Assembly (NCBI RefSeq): GCF_001552375.1
Contig: NZ_BCRB01000037.1
Span: 1 to 34,727 of the forward strand
Reading direction: 5' to 3'
DNA length: 34,727 nucleotides
Origin: Cellulomonas iranensis NBRC 101100 = JCM 18110
GTDB taxonomy: Bacteria > Actinomycetota > Actinomycetes > Actinomycetales > Cellulomonadaceae
Shown: positions 1-7,699 of the stretch, piece by piece
Layout: each line of letters begins with the position of its first letter
Position numbering within the stretch: position 1 is the stretch's first letter
Translations under genes and position numbers: made by a program
The notes under the pieces: model-generated
What the model was told of the DNA's origin: nothing
The model's input: the letters and a program-made list of their open reading frames with translations, nothing else
Database searches by the model: none

Positions 1-1392
1 CCGCCGCTGCACGCCGTGCGCGACGCCGTCGACGACCTGCCGCGCGCGGCGCCACCCGACGCCGGGGTCCCGCGGCCGGCGGCGGCGCGACCCGTCGGCG
101 CACGGCGGGCGACGGGCCTTGGAACCGTCGCCGCCCCACGGGCGCGGAGCGCGGCGCACCGCACGCCGACGGTCGACGCGCGCCCGCGCCCCGGGCTCGT
201 CGGCGCCGCGCTCGCGACGCTCGCCAGCCCGGCCGTGCTCGACCCCGACGGGCGGTGGATCTCGGCTCCCGTGCGTGCGGGGCAGGCGTCCGCCGCACCG
301 GAGGTCCGGCGGAGCCTGAACCGCGGGGCGGCGGGGCCGCTGCTCGTCTGCGCCGGCCTCGCGCGGGCGACGAGCCTGCCGCACGACCTCGTCGCGGTGT
401 GCCGCACCAACGCGACGGCCCTCGCCACGGGCCGCGCAGAGCCCGACGCGGGCATGCCGGGTCTGCACTTCGGCGAGACGGGTGTGCTGCTCGCGCTGCA
501 CGCCGCGCGCCACCGAGGACTGGCGGCCTTCGACGACGCCGACGTGCGCGACCTGTGGGACGCGATGCTGGCCGACCCGGTGTGGTGGGACGTCACGCAC
601 GGCGCGGCGGGCGTCGCGGTGGGGCTGACCCGCCTCGCGCCGCTCGTCGACGACCCCGCCGCGCGGGCGCGCGCGCTGCGGCACCGGGACGCGCTCGTCG
701 AGCAGCTCGTCGTGGCGCAGGAGCGCGACGGCTCGTGGGTGACGCCCGACGGCGTGCCCGGCATGTCGGGCGAGACGCTGACGGGGTATGCGCACGGCGT
801 CGCGGGCATCGGGCACGCGCTCGTGGCACTCGCGCCGCACGTCGCCGACGCCGACCTCGCGCGGCGCGCCGTCGAGGCCGGCGCGCGGGCGGCGACGTGG
901 CTGCGCGACGGCGCCGAGCGGGCCGACGACGCGCTGACCTGGCCCTACGGCGACCGGCACCCGGAGCACTGGCGGTGGTGGTGCCACGGCGCACCCGGCA
1001 TTTCCCGGCTGTTCGTGGCCCTCGCGGCGACGACCGGCGACCCCGAGCACGCCCGCACGGCACGGCGCTGCCTCGCGGGCGTCGACCCGGCGTTCGACCC
1101 GGCCAACCTCAGCCTCTGCCACGGCCTCGCCGGCGTCGCCGAGCTGCTGCTCGACGCGGGCGACACCCTCCACGACGACGCGCTGCGCGACCGCGGCCGT
1201 GCGCTCGCCCGCACCGTCGCCCGCCGGCACCTGCGCGGCAGGCAGGACGTCTACTGGGTCGTCGAGGACCCCCAGGTGATCGGCGCCGACCTCATGGTCG
1301 GCCTCGCCGGGGTCGTGCACCTGCTCGCGCGGGCGGGTGGTGTGCGGGGGCTGCCGCCGTGGGACGGGGTGGGGGCGACGGTCGGGACGTGA
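1..1392 (+). CDS. LanC-like lanthionine cyclase domain protein (5' truncated by window)
   Basis: The reading frame is open from base 1, so the true start lies upstream; a GTG at 16 is only the first start codon in view. The visible 460 or so residues form the alpha/alpha-toroid repeats of LanC cyclases, with glycine-rich turns such as GLHFGETGV, GAAGVAVGL and GLAGVVHLL. The active-site set is complete: the AHGVAGI histidine (codon 793-795), the WCHGAPGI cysteine (982-984) and the CHGLAGV cysteine-histidine pair (1117-1122). In LanC, LanM and LanL enzymes these bind zinc and activate cysteine thiols for addition to dehydroamino acids. The first 130 or so visible residues are low-complexity Ala/Pro/Arg and resemble a linker, so this could be the C-terminal cyclase domain of a larger class II or IV synthetase. 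No precursor peptide gene is visible inside the window. The family is firm; whether it is LanC, LanM or LanL cannot be decided here. Confidence 0.85.
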   Translation, partial: PPLHAVRDAVDDLPRAAPPDAGVPRPAAARPVGARRATGLGTVAAPRARSAAHRTPTVDARPRPGLVGAALATLASPAVLDPDGRWISAPVRAGQASAAPEVRRSLNRGAAGPLLVCAGLARATSLPHDLVAVCRTNATALATGRAEPDAGMPGLHFGETGVLLALHAARHRGLAAFDDADVRDLWDAMLADPVWWDVTHGAAGVAVGLTRLAPLVDDPAARARALRHRDALVEQLVVAQERDGSWVTPDGVPGMSGETLTGYAHGVAGIGHALVALAPHVADADLARRAVEAGARAATWLRDGAERADDALTWPYGDRHPEHWRWWCHGAPGISRLFVALAATTGDPEHARTARRCLAGVDPAFDPANLSLCHGLAGVAELLLDAGDTLHDDALRDRGRALARTVARRHLRGRQDVYWVVEDPQVIGADLMVGLAGVVHLLARAGGVRGLPPWDGVGATVGT

Positions 1393-1448
1393 CGGGCCAT
1401 CGGCCGGGGCACGAGGGAGGTTCGTCGTCGAGCTGGGACCGAGACGGC

Positions 1449-1787
1449 TCAGCTCAGCGAGTCCTGCACGTCGGCCAGCTGGGTCAGCAGGGCCGGGATC
1501 ACGTCGTGCGCCGTCGAGACCAGCACGTCGATGTCGGCGGACCAGTAGCCGTGGACGATCCTGTGGCGCAGACCCGCCGCACGCCGCCACGGGACCTCAG
1601 GGTGCTGCACCTGCGTCTCGCGCGACACCTGATTCGCCGCTTCGCCGAGCACCGTGAAGTTCCACAGCAGCGCCTCTCGCACGGTGGCGTCACGCTCGAC
1701 GGAGGCCGTGTCGAGGCCGGAGGTGAGTGCAACGATGCGCGAGGCTGCATCGATCATCTCGGCGACGAACAGCAGGTCAGGCCGCAT
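1449..1787 (-). CDS. hepT: HepT-like HEPN ribonuclease toxin (DUF86)
   Basis: This 112-residue all-helical protein matches the HepT/DUF86 family in length and motif. The HEPN ribonuclease signature R-x4-H-x-Y is present as R74...H79-G-Y81 (RHRIVHGYW). In the family, HepT is an RNase toxin, and the partner MntA silences it by AMPylating the tyrosine in this motif. Its ATG lies inside the end of mntA (11-nt overlap) with no good ribosome binding site, so translation is probably coupled to the upstream antitoxin gene. The pair lies between the LanC-like gene and the mutasome and is lower in GC than both, consistent with horizontal acquisition. All key residues are intact, so I expect it to be active. 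Confidence 0.88.
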   Translation of the reverse strand: MRPDLLFVAEMIDAASRIVALTSGLDTASVERDATVREALLWNFTVLGEAANQVSRETQVQHPEVPWRRAAGLRHRIVHGYWSADIDVLVSTAHDVIPALLTQLADVQDSLS

Positions 1788-2073
1788 AGAGCGCTTGGGC
1801 CTCCGTCTCGATGCGCGACCGCAGGAGCGGATGCACCGCTCGGCGGGAGACCAGATCGACCGGCCGCCCGAGGATCGCCGACAGCTCGTCGGCCGCGTCC
1901 ACGACCTCCCAAGTCACGTGCCGCCCCGGGAGCAGGTCGTAGAGCAGGTCGATGTCAGAGTCCGTGCGCTCCTCGCCGCGTGCTACCGACCCGAAGACCT
2001 CCAGCTTGGAGAACCCGTACCGCGCACAGAGTTCGACCAGCGCGCGGTGCTGACGCTCGTCGAGGCGGATCAT
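1777..2073 (-). CDS. mntA: MntA-like minimal nucleotidyltransferase antitoxin
   Basis: This 98-residue protein carries the minimal nucleotidyltransferase (MNT) signature GS-x10-D-x-D: G28-S29 followed by D40-I41-D42, with a likely third carboxylate at D73 (PVDLV). In type VII HEPN/MNT toxin-antitoxin systems this enzyme transfers AMP to the HepT toxin and neutralises it. It is first in a two-gene operon, overlapping hepT by 11 nt. The ATG at 2073 is preceded by TAGCCT at a 6-nt distance and by no Shine-Dalgarno sequence, suggesting a leaderless transcript. Full-length and apparently intact. The family assignment is strong; antitoxin function is inferred from the pairing. Confidence 0.88.
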   Translation of the reverse strand: MIRLDERQHRALVELCARYGFSKLEVFGSVARGEERTDSDIDLLYDLLPGRHVTWEVVDAADELSAILGRPVDLVSRRAVHPLLRSRIETEAQALYAA

Positions 2074-2079
2074 GGCGAC

Positions 2080-2085
2080 AGGCTA
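2080..2085 (-). promoter_or_regulatory. -10 box of mntA-hepT (leaderless candidate)
   Basis: TAGCCT on the minus strand ends 6 nt before the mntA ATG, which would place the transcription start at or next to the start codon. No Shine-Dalgarno sequence is present. No clear -35 was found. Confidence 0.45.
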
Positions 2086-2126
2086 GCGGCCGGCCCACCG
2101 CGCCGGGACGCAGCGATCGCGAGAGG

Positions 2127-2164
2127 GGCACACCGGCATGGGTAACCCCGACTCCGGTGGTGCC
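2127..2164 (-). terminator. imperfect hairpin, possible dnaE2 terminator
   Basis: GGCACACCGG (2127-2136) pairs with CCGGTGGTGCC (2154-2164) with one bulged base. It lies about 170 nt downstream of the dnaE2 stop and upstream of mntA, a reasonable place to separate the two units. There is no U-tract, so termination is an inference. Confidence 0.35.
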
Positions 2165-2181
2165 AAAGAGATGCGGGCCAT

Positions 2182-2304
2182 TCACCAGCCCTCGGTGGCG
2201 CCCACCAGCCAGGTGTCGAACACCGGGCACCGCGGTCGAGCGGCGTCGTCGTCGCGCCGGTCGTCCGTGCTCGTCACGCGCCCGGTCTCGCAGCGCACCG
2301 CCAT
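2182..2304 (-). CDS. possible 40-residue small ORF downstream of dnaE2
   Basis: An ATG at 2304 opens a 40-codon frame ending at 2182, on the same strand as dnaE2 and 30 nt after its stop. The peptide has an acidic/arginine middle (DDRRDDDAAR) and ends in CPVFDTWLVGATEGW, which looks less random than shadow frames nearby. The ribosome binding site is weak. I recognise no family. It may be a small protein, the remnant of a gene, or chance; it is listed because it is the only plausible coding content in the 261-base gap between mntA and dnaE2. Confidence 0.22.
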   Translation of the reverse strand: MAVRCETGRVTSTDDRRDDDAARPRCPVFDTWLVGATEGW

Positions 2305-2334
2305 CACGCCCGCCGACCCCGGGCGAAGGCGCCG

Positions 2335-5300
2335 TCACTGGAAGTCCCGCGACCGGGTCCGCACCTTCAACGACAACGGGCTGAGGTGCTCGGCGACGAG
2401 GTTCGTCGCGCCGTCGGCCTTCTCGAGCCGCCCGCGCACGACCATCGCCTTGGCGGTGCGCGCGGTGCGGCGGAACCGTTGCCACAGGCCCGCGGAGCAC
2501 ACGACGTTGAGCAGGCCCGTCTCGTCCTCCAGGGACAGGAACGTCACGCCCTGCGCGGTGCCGGGGCGCTGCCGGTGCGTGACGACCCCCGCGACGGCGA
2601 CGCGGCGACCCTCCTCAGTGCGGAACACCTGCTCGACGCGCAGCACGCCCGCCTCGTCGAGCCCGTCGCGGACGAACTGCGTGGGGTACGAGTCGACCGA
2701 CACGCCCGTGGCCCACACGTCGGCCGTCGCGACCTCGACGTCCGACAGCCCCGGCAGGGTCGGGGCCGTGACGCCCACCGCGACGCCGGGCAGCGTGTCG
2801 GGGCCCTCCTGCGCGAGCGCACCCGCCGCCCACAGGCCCGAGCGCCGGTCGACGCCCATGCCCTCGAGCGCACCGGCCGTCGCGAGCGCCTCGAGCTGCG
2901 CGGTCGTGAGCTGCACGCGCTGCACCAGGTCGTGCAGGTCGACGAACGGGCCGCGTGCGGTGCGCTCGTCGACCAGCGCCCGCGCGACCGGTTCGCCGAT
3001 CGTGCGGATCTGCGTGAGCCCCTGCCGCACCGCGAGCGACCGCGGCGCACCGCCCGCAGCGCCCGTGCGGACGCCCGGCTCGCGCACCGGCCCCGTGCCG
3101 CTGGGCATCGGCACGAGCAGCGGCTCACCACCCGGCGGAGTGGGCCCGACGCGCTCGACGACCGCGAGCACGTCGGACGCCTGCACGTCGGGGCGCAGCA
3201 CCTCGACGCCGTGGCGGCGCGCGTCGGCGGCGAGGGACTGCGGCGAGTAGAAGCCCATGGGCTGCGCCGCGAGCAGGCCCGCGTAGAACGCGGCGGGGTG
3301 GTGCACCTTGAGCCACGAGCTCGCGTACACGAGGAACGCGAACGAGTACGCGTGCGACTCGGGGAACCCGAAGTCCGCGAACGCCTTGAGCTTGTCGAAG
3401 ATCTGCTCGCGCACGTCCGGCTCGATGCCGTTGCGCGCCATGCCCGTCATGAGGCGCTCGCGCATGGCCTCCATGCGTTCCATCGACCGCTTCGAGCCCA
3501 TCGCGCGGCGCAGCTGGTCGGCCTCGGCGGGCGTGAAGTCGGCGACGTCGATGGCCATCTGCATGAGCTGCTCCTGGAACAGCGGCACGCCCAGCGTCTT
3601 GCCGAGCGACTTCTCCAGCAGCGGGTGCAGGTACGTGACCTTCTCGCGGCCCTTGGCGCGGTTGATGAACGGGTGCACCGACCCGCCCTGGATGGGCCCG
3701 GGCCGGATGAGCGCGACCTCCACGACGATGTCGTAGAACTTCTCGGGCCGCAGGCGCGGCAGCGTGCCCATCTGCGCGCGGGACTCCACCTGGAACACGC
3801 CGACCGTGTCGGCCGCCGACAGCAGCGCGTACACCGCCGGGTCCTCGTGCGGCAGGCCGTGCAGGTCGAGCGTCACGCCCTCGTGCTTGCGCACCTCGGT
3901 GAACGCGAGCCGCAGCGCCGTGAGCATGCCGAGCCCCAGCAGGTCGAACTTCACGAGCCCCGCGTCGGCGCAGTCCTCCTTGTCCCACTGCAGGACCGTG
4001 CGGCCCTCCATGCGCGCCCACTCCACGGGGCACACCTCGATGACCGGCCGGTCGCACATCACCATGCCGCCCGAGTGGATGCCCAGGTGCCGCGGCAGCC
4101 GCAGGAACCGCTCGGCCAGGTCGATGACGTGCTCGGGGATGTCCTCGGACTCCGCGGCCGACGGCGGCAGGTGCGTGGGCACGACGTCGTGGTTGTCGGC
4201 CGTCGGGCGGCCCGGGACCTCGTGCGACGGGCCCACCGGCCCCGAGCGCGTCAGGTGCCACCACGGGCTCGGCTTCTCCTGCCCGCGCAGGCTCCCCCAC
4301 CGCTCGATCGACCCGCTCCACGCGTCCTGCTGCCCCGCGTCGTACCCGAGGGCGCGCGCGGCGTCCCGCACCGCCGAGCGTGGGCGGTAGGAGATGACGT
4401 TGGCGACCTGTGCGGCGTGCGTGCGGCCGTGCGTCGCGTAGACGTGCTGGATCACCTCCTCGCGGCGGGCGGACTCGATGTCGACGTCGATGTCGGGCGG
4501 CCCGTCGCGCTCGGGTGCGAGGAACCGCTCGAACAGCAGCCCGTGCGCGACCGCGTCGACCGCGGTGACGCGCAGCACATAGCAGACCGCCGAGTTCGCG
4601 GCCGAGCCGCGCCCCTGCGCGAGGATCCCGTTCCGCCGGCAGAAGTCGACCAGGTCGTAGACGACGAGGAAGTACCCGGGGAACCCGAGGTCCTCGATGA
4701 CGCGCAGCTCGTGCTCGAGCTGCGCGTACGCACCGGGCACGCGCTCGGCGTCCGGCGGGCCGTACAGCTCGTGCGCGCCGCGCCGCACGAGCTCGCGCAG
4801 CCACGACGCCTCGGTGTGCCCGGGCGGCACCGGGTACGGCGGCAGGTTCGGCGCGACGAGCGACAGGTCGAACGCGCACTCGGACGCGAGGTCCGCCGCG
4901 GCGGCCACCGCGCTCGGGTGCCGCCGGTGCAGGTGCAGCATCTCGACGGCCGAGCGCAGGTACCCGGTGGGCCCGCCGGGCAGCCAGCCGTCGAGGTCGT
5001 CGAGCGACGAGCGCGCGCGCACGGCCGCGAGCGCCTGCGCGAGGTCCGCGTCGCGCTCGGTCGCGACGTGCGCGTTGCCCGTCGCGACGAGCGGCAGCCC
5101 CGCGGTCGCGGCCAGCTCGGCGAGCGCGTCGGCGCGGTCGGTGTCGTACGCGTCGCCGTGCATCGTCGTCTCGACGGCCACGTTGTCGCGCCCGAACAGC
5201 GCGACCAGCCGGTCGAGCTCACGGCGCGCGGCGTCGAGCCCGCCCGGGGCGACGCCGAGCACGCCCGACGGGTCGCCGCCCGCGAGCGCGCGCCGCACGG

Positions 5301-5886
5301 CACCCTTGCGGCAGCCCGTGAGCACGAGCCACTGCCCGGCGGCGGCCTCGGCGAGCTCCTCGAGCCGGTACTCGGCGGCGCCCTTGCGCCCGGTGCGCAG
5401 GTGCCCCTCGGCGATCGCGCGGGACAGCGCGCGGTACCCGTCGGGGCCGCGCGCGAGCACGAGCAGGTGCGACGCGCGCGGGTCGGGCACGCCCGTGGGG
5501 GCGTCGAGCACGGGCGGGCCGGGGGTCGGGCGCTTCTCGCGCGGGTGGCGACGCGGGTCGGGTGCGGGCAGGTGCAGCTCGGCGCCGAACACCGTGGGCA
5601 GCCCCACGGACCGCGCGGCCTGCGCGAACCGCACGACGCCGTACAGCCCGTCGTGGTCGGTGAGCGCGAGCGCGGACAGGCCGAGGCGCGCGGCCTCGGC
5701 CGCCATCTCCTCGGGCTGGCTCGCACCGTCGAGGAAGCTGAACGCCGAGTGCGCGTGCAGCTCGGCGTACCGCGGGGGCCACGCGGCGCGGTCGGGCGCC
5801 GCGCGAGTGGGCGCGGTGCGGGCGGGCGCGGCGCCAGCAGGCGCGGTGCGGCGGTCGGGCCCGCCGGGCACGGGTCGCTCAGTCAT
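2335..5886 (-). CDS. dnaE2: error-prone DNA polymerase III alpha subunit DnaE2 (ImuC)
   Basis: DnaE2 is the catalytic C-family polymerase of the actinobacterial ImuA'-ImuB-DnaE2 mutasome, responsible for damage-induced translesion synthesis. The 1183-residue protein has an N-terminal PHP domain (YAELHAHSAFSFLDGAS, about residues 40-110), the polymerase palm with PDIDVDIE around residue 465 and KFDLLGL around 647 supplying the catalytic aspartates, helix-hairpin-helix sequence, and a C-terminal OB fold (VAVAGVVTHRQRPGTAQGVT). The stretch after GQQDAWSGSIERWGS carries an extra segment of about 50 Pro/Ser/His-rich residues before IPEHVIDLAERFL, longer than I expect at this site. The ATG at 5886 overlaps the end of imuB by 8 nt, so translation is coupled, and expression should follow the LexA-controlled promoter upstream of imuA'. 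About 45 N-terminal residues rich in Ala/Pro/Arg precede the PHP domain. Confidence 0.96.
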   Translation of the reverse strand: MTERPVPGGPDRRTAPAGAAPARTAPTRAAPDRAAWPPRYAELHAHSAFSFLDGASQPEEMAAEAARLGLSALALTDHDGLYGVVRFAQAARSVGLPTVFGAELHLPAPDPRRHPREKRPTPGPPVLDAPTGVPDPRASHLLVLARGPDGYRALSRAIAEGHLRTGRKGAAEYRLEELAEAAAGQWLVLTGCRKGAVRRALAGGDPSGVLGVAPGGLDAARRELDRLVALFGRDNVAVETTMHGDAYDTDRADALAELAATAGLPLVATGNAHVATERDADLAQALAAVRARSSLDDLDGWLPGGPTGYLRSAVEMLHLHRRHPSAVAAAADLASECAFDLSLVAPNLPPYPVPPGHTEASWLRELVRRGAHELYGPPDAERVPGAYAQLEHELRVIEDLGFPGYFLVVYDLVDFCRRNGILAQGRGSAANSAVCYVLRVTAVDAVAHGLLFERFLAPERDGPPDIDVDIESARREEVIQHVYATHGRTHAAQVANVISYRPRSAVRDAARALGYDAGQQDAWSGSIERWGSLRGQEKPSPWWHLTRSGPVGPSHEVPGRPTADNHDVVPTHLPPSAAESEDIPEHVIDLAERFLRLPRHLGIHSGGMVMCDRPVIEVCPVEWARMEGRTVLQWDKEDCADAGLVKFDLLGLGMLTALRLAFTEVRKHEGVTLDLHGLPHEDPAVYALLSAADTVGVFQVESRAQMGTLPRLRPEKFYDIVVEVALIRPGPIQGGSVHPFINRAKGREKVTYLHPLLEKSLGKTLGVPLFQEQLMQMAIDVADFTPAEADQLRRAMGSKRSMERMEAMRERLMTGMARNGIEPDVREQIFDKLKAFADFGFPESHAYSFAFLVYASSWLKVHHPAAFYAGLLAAQPMGFYSPQSLAADARRHGVEVLRPDVQASDVLAVVERVGPTPPGGEPLLVPMPSGTGPVREPGVRTGAAGGAPRSLAVRQGLTQIRTIGEPVARALVDERTARGPFVDLHDLVQRVQLTTAQLEALATAGALEGMGVDRRSGLWAAGALAQEGPDTLPGVAVGVTAPTLPGLSDVEVATADVWATGVSVDSYPTQFVRDGLDEAGVLRVEQVFRTEEGRRVAVAGVVTHRQRPGTAQGVTFLSLEDETGLLNVVCSAGLWQRFRRTARTAKAMVVRGRLEKADGATNLVAEHLSPLSLKVRTRSRDFQ

Positions 5887-7699
5887 ACCCGGCCTCGCAC
5901 GTCCAGGCGCCGTCGGCGTGCGTGAGCAGCACGGCTCCCCCGTCGTCGAACGCGACCTGCAGGTACGCGCGCACGCGCGGCGGTGTGCCGGGGTGGGCCC
6001 ACCAGCGGTCGGTCAGGAGCCACGGCCCGGCCCAGCCGGTGACCACCCGCGCACCGCCGGAGGCACGTACGCCCGCTCCCCGACCCTCGCGTGCGCCCCG
6101 GCCCTCGCGCGCGCCCTGGCCGTCACGCGCAGCACCGGGCGCACGACGGCCCGCGGCGGGCTCGTCGGGGCCGGGCGCGAGGGCCCGCACGGTCCCGAGC
6201 GGCGCGCTGAGCTGGCCGCGGGCGTCGACGCGCACGGGCTCACCACGCGCGTCCCGGACGTCGACGCGCACGGGGTCGACCAGCACGGTCGCGGGCGCCG
6301 GGTCGGGCAGCCGCCCGGGCCACGGCCGGTCGACGGGCCGCGGCGGGTCGCTCTGCTCGCCCCACGGCCGCACGTGCACCTGGTCGCGCACGTCGCGTCC
6401 GCCCTGCAGGGTCGCGGTGAGCACGCCGGCCCCGCCGACGATGCTCTGCGCGCGTTCGAGCGCGCGGTGCGCACGCAGGTCGCCGCCCGACGGCCCGCCC
6501 CACAGCTGCGGGGCCTCGGCCCCGGCGGGTGCGACGTCGAGCGCGGTGAGGGTGAGCCGCACGAGCGCGACGGGAGCGACGTCGTCGAGGTGGTCGACGT
6601 CGGCGGGGACGTCCCGCTCGTCCGCGCCGCCACGCTCCGGGGTGCGGCCGGCTGCGCGCTCCTGCTCGCGGACCTCGCGGCGCCGGTCGCGCGCGGTCGC
6701 GACGGCCGACGCCGTGAGCCACCCGTCGAGCTGCCAGCGGATCCGGTCGGTGATGCGCGCGGCCGCGAGCGCGCCCCACCCGCCCAGGTCGGTGCGCCAC
6801 GTGCGGACCAGTTCGGTGCCGTCGTCGGTGCGCGCCGCGACCTGCAGGCGCCCGCACGTGACGGACCGCGCGACGAGGTCGGCGTGCAGCTCCTCGGCGA
6901 GCCGGCGCCCCGCGAACGCCGCGGTGTCGACGCGGTCGACGGGCGGGTCGAGGTCGGCGCTCACCTCGAGGTCGGCCTCGGGGCGGCGCCGTGCGGGCGG
7001 CCGCTCGTCGAGCCCGCGCGCCAGGGTGTGCGCCCACGTGCCGCGGCGGCCGAAGCGTGCGTGCACGTCGGGGGCGGGCAGCGCCGCGAACGCACCGAGC
7101 GTGCGCAGCCCGAGGCGGTGCAGCAGGTCGACGAGCGCGGCGACCTCGACGGCTTGCTCGGGCCCGGTCGTGGCGTGCACGAGCTCGGTGACGCCGTGCG
7201 CCGCGAGGAACACGGCCGACGCGCCGGGCTCGACGACGGCCCCGCTGCGCGCCGCGAGCACGGCCGCGAGCAGCCCGTCGGCCGTCCCGACGCCGCACTC
7301 GTGCCCGGTGCCGCGCGCGACCGCGTCGACGATCCGCTCGGCGAGCGCCTCCTCCGACCCGTGGTACCGCGACGCCCCACCCGCGGGCAGCAGCAGCAGA
7401 CCGGGCCGCGCGACCTCGACGCCCGCGACGACGGTCTCGGTCGCGGCCGCGACGGGCTCGAACAGCCGCGCGTCGCGCGCGTCGTCGGCGGGCAGCAGCA
7501 CGAGCTCGGGGCACACGCCTTGCGCCTGGCGGCGGCGCATGCCGCGACGCACGCCGTCGGCGCGTGCGAGCGCGGACACGGCGGTGACGCGTCGGCCGTC
7601 GTGCACCGCGGACGGCACGTCGACGGGGACCTCGTCGGCCGTCATCGCCGCGACCACGGGCCAGTCGGGCACCCACACGACCGTCGTGCGCGTGCTCAT
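5879..7699 (-). CDS. imuB: ImuB, catalytically dead Y-family polymerase of the mutasome
   Basis: ImuB is the hub of the mutasome, linking DnaE2, ImuA' and the beta clamp. The N-terminus VVWVPDWPVVAAM aligns with the Y-family opening motif but has VPDWPV where active polymerases have the metal-binding DxDAFFA-type sequence, so it should not polymerise. Palm/finger/little-finger regions follow (GVRRGMRRRQAQG, LLLLPAGGASRYHGSEEAL, GLRTLGAFAALPAPDVHARFG). The clamp-binding motif described for mycobacterial ImuB (Q-L-x-L-W-G type) is reduced here to APQLWGG. At 606 residues it is longer than usual because of charged insertions (around residues 350-370) and an Ala/Arg/Gly-rich stretch near the C-terminus (GQGAREGRGAREGRGAG). 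It overlaps imuA' by 4 nt (ATGA) and dnaE2 by 8 nt. Confidence 0.94.
   Translation of the reverse strand: MSTRTTVVWVPDWPVVAAMTADEVPVDVPSAVHDGRRVTAVSALARADGVRRGMRRRQAQGVCPELVLLPADDARDARLFEPVAAATETVVAGVEVARPGLLLLPAGGASRYHGSEEALAERIVDAVARGTGHECGVGTADGLLAAVLAARSGAVVEPGASAVFLAAHGVTELVHATTGPEQAVEVAALVDLLHRLGLRTLGAFAALPAPDVHARFGRRGTWAHTLARGLDERPPARRRPEADLEVSADLDPPVDRVDTAAFAGRRLAEELHADLVARSVTCGRLQVAARTDDGTELVRTWRTDLGGWGALAAARITDRIRWQLDGWLTASAVATARDRRREVREQERAAGRTPERGGADERDVPADVDHLDDVAPVALVRLTLTALDVAPAGAEAPQLWGGPSGGDLRAHRALERAQSIVGGAGVLTATLQGGRDVRDQVHVRPWGEQSDPPRPVDRPWPGRLPDPAPATVLVDPVRVDVRDARGEPVRVDARGQLSAPLGTVRALAPGPDEPAAGRRAPGAARDGQGAREGRGAREGRGAGVRASGGARVVTGWAGPWLLTDRWWAHPGTPPRVRAYLQVAFDDGGAVLLTHADGAWTCEAGYD

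Noticed and set aside
255..2384. Long plus-strand frame of 709 codons spanning the LanC gene and the toxin-antitoxin pair
   Set aside because: Almost pure Arg/Ala/Gly/Pro sequence, a typical shadow of GC-rich genes, and it crosses the intergenic region; the LanC, HepT and MntA frames carry real motifs.
2386..5925. Plus-strand frame of nearly 1180 codons opposite dnaE2
   Set aside because: Antisense shadow: Arg/His/Leu/Val-rich with no domain; dnaE2 on the other strand is unmistakable.
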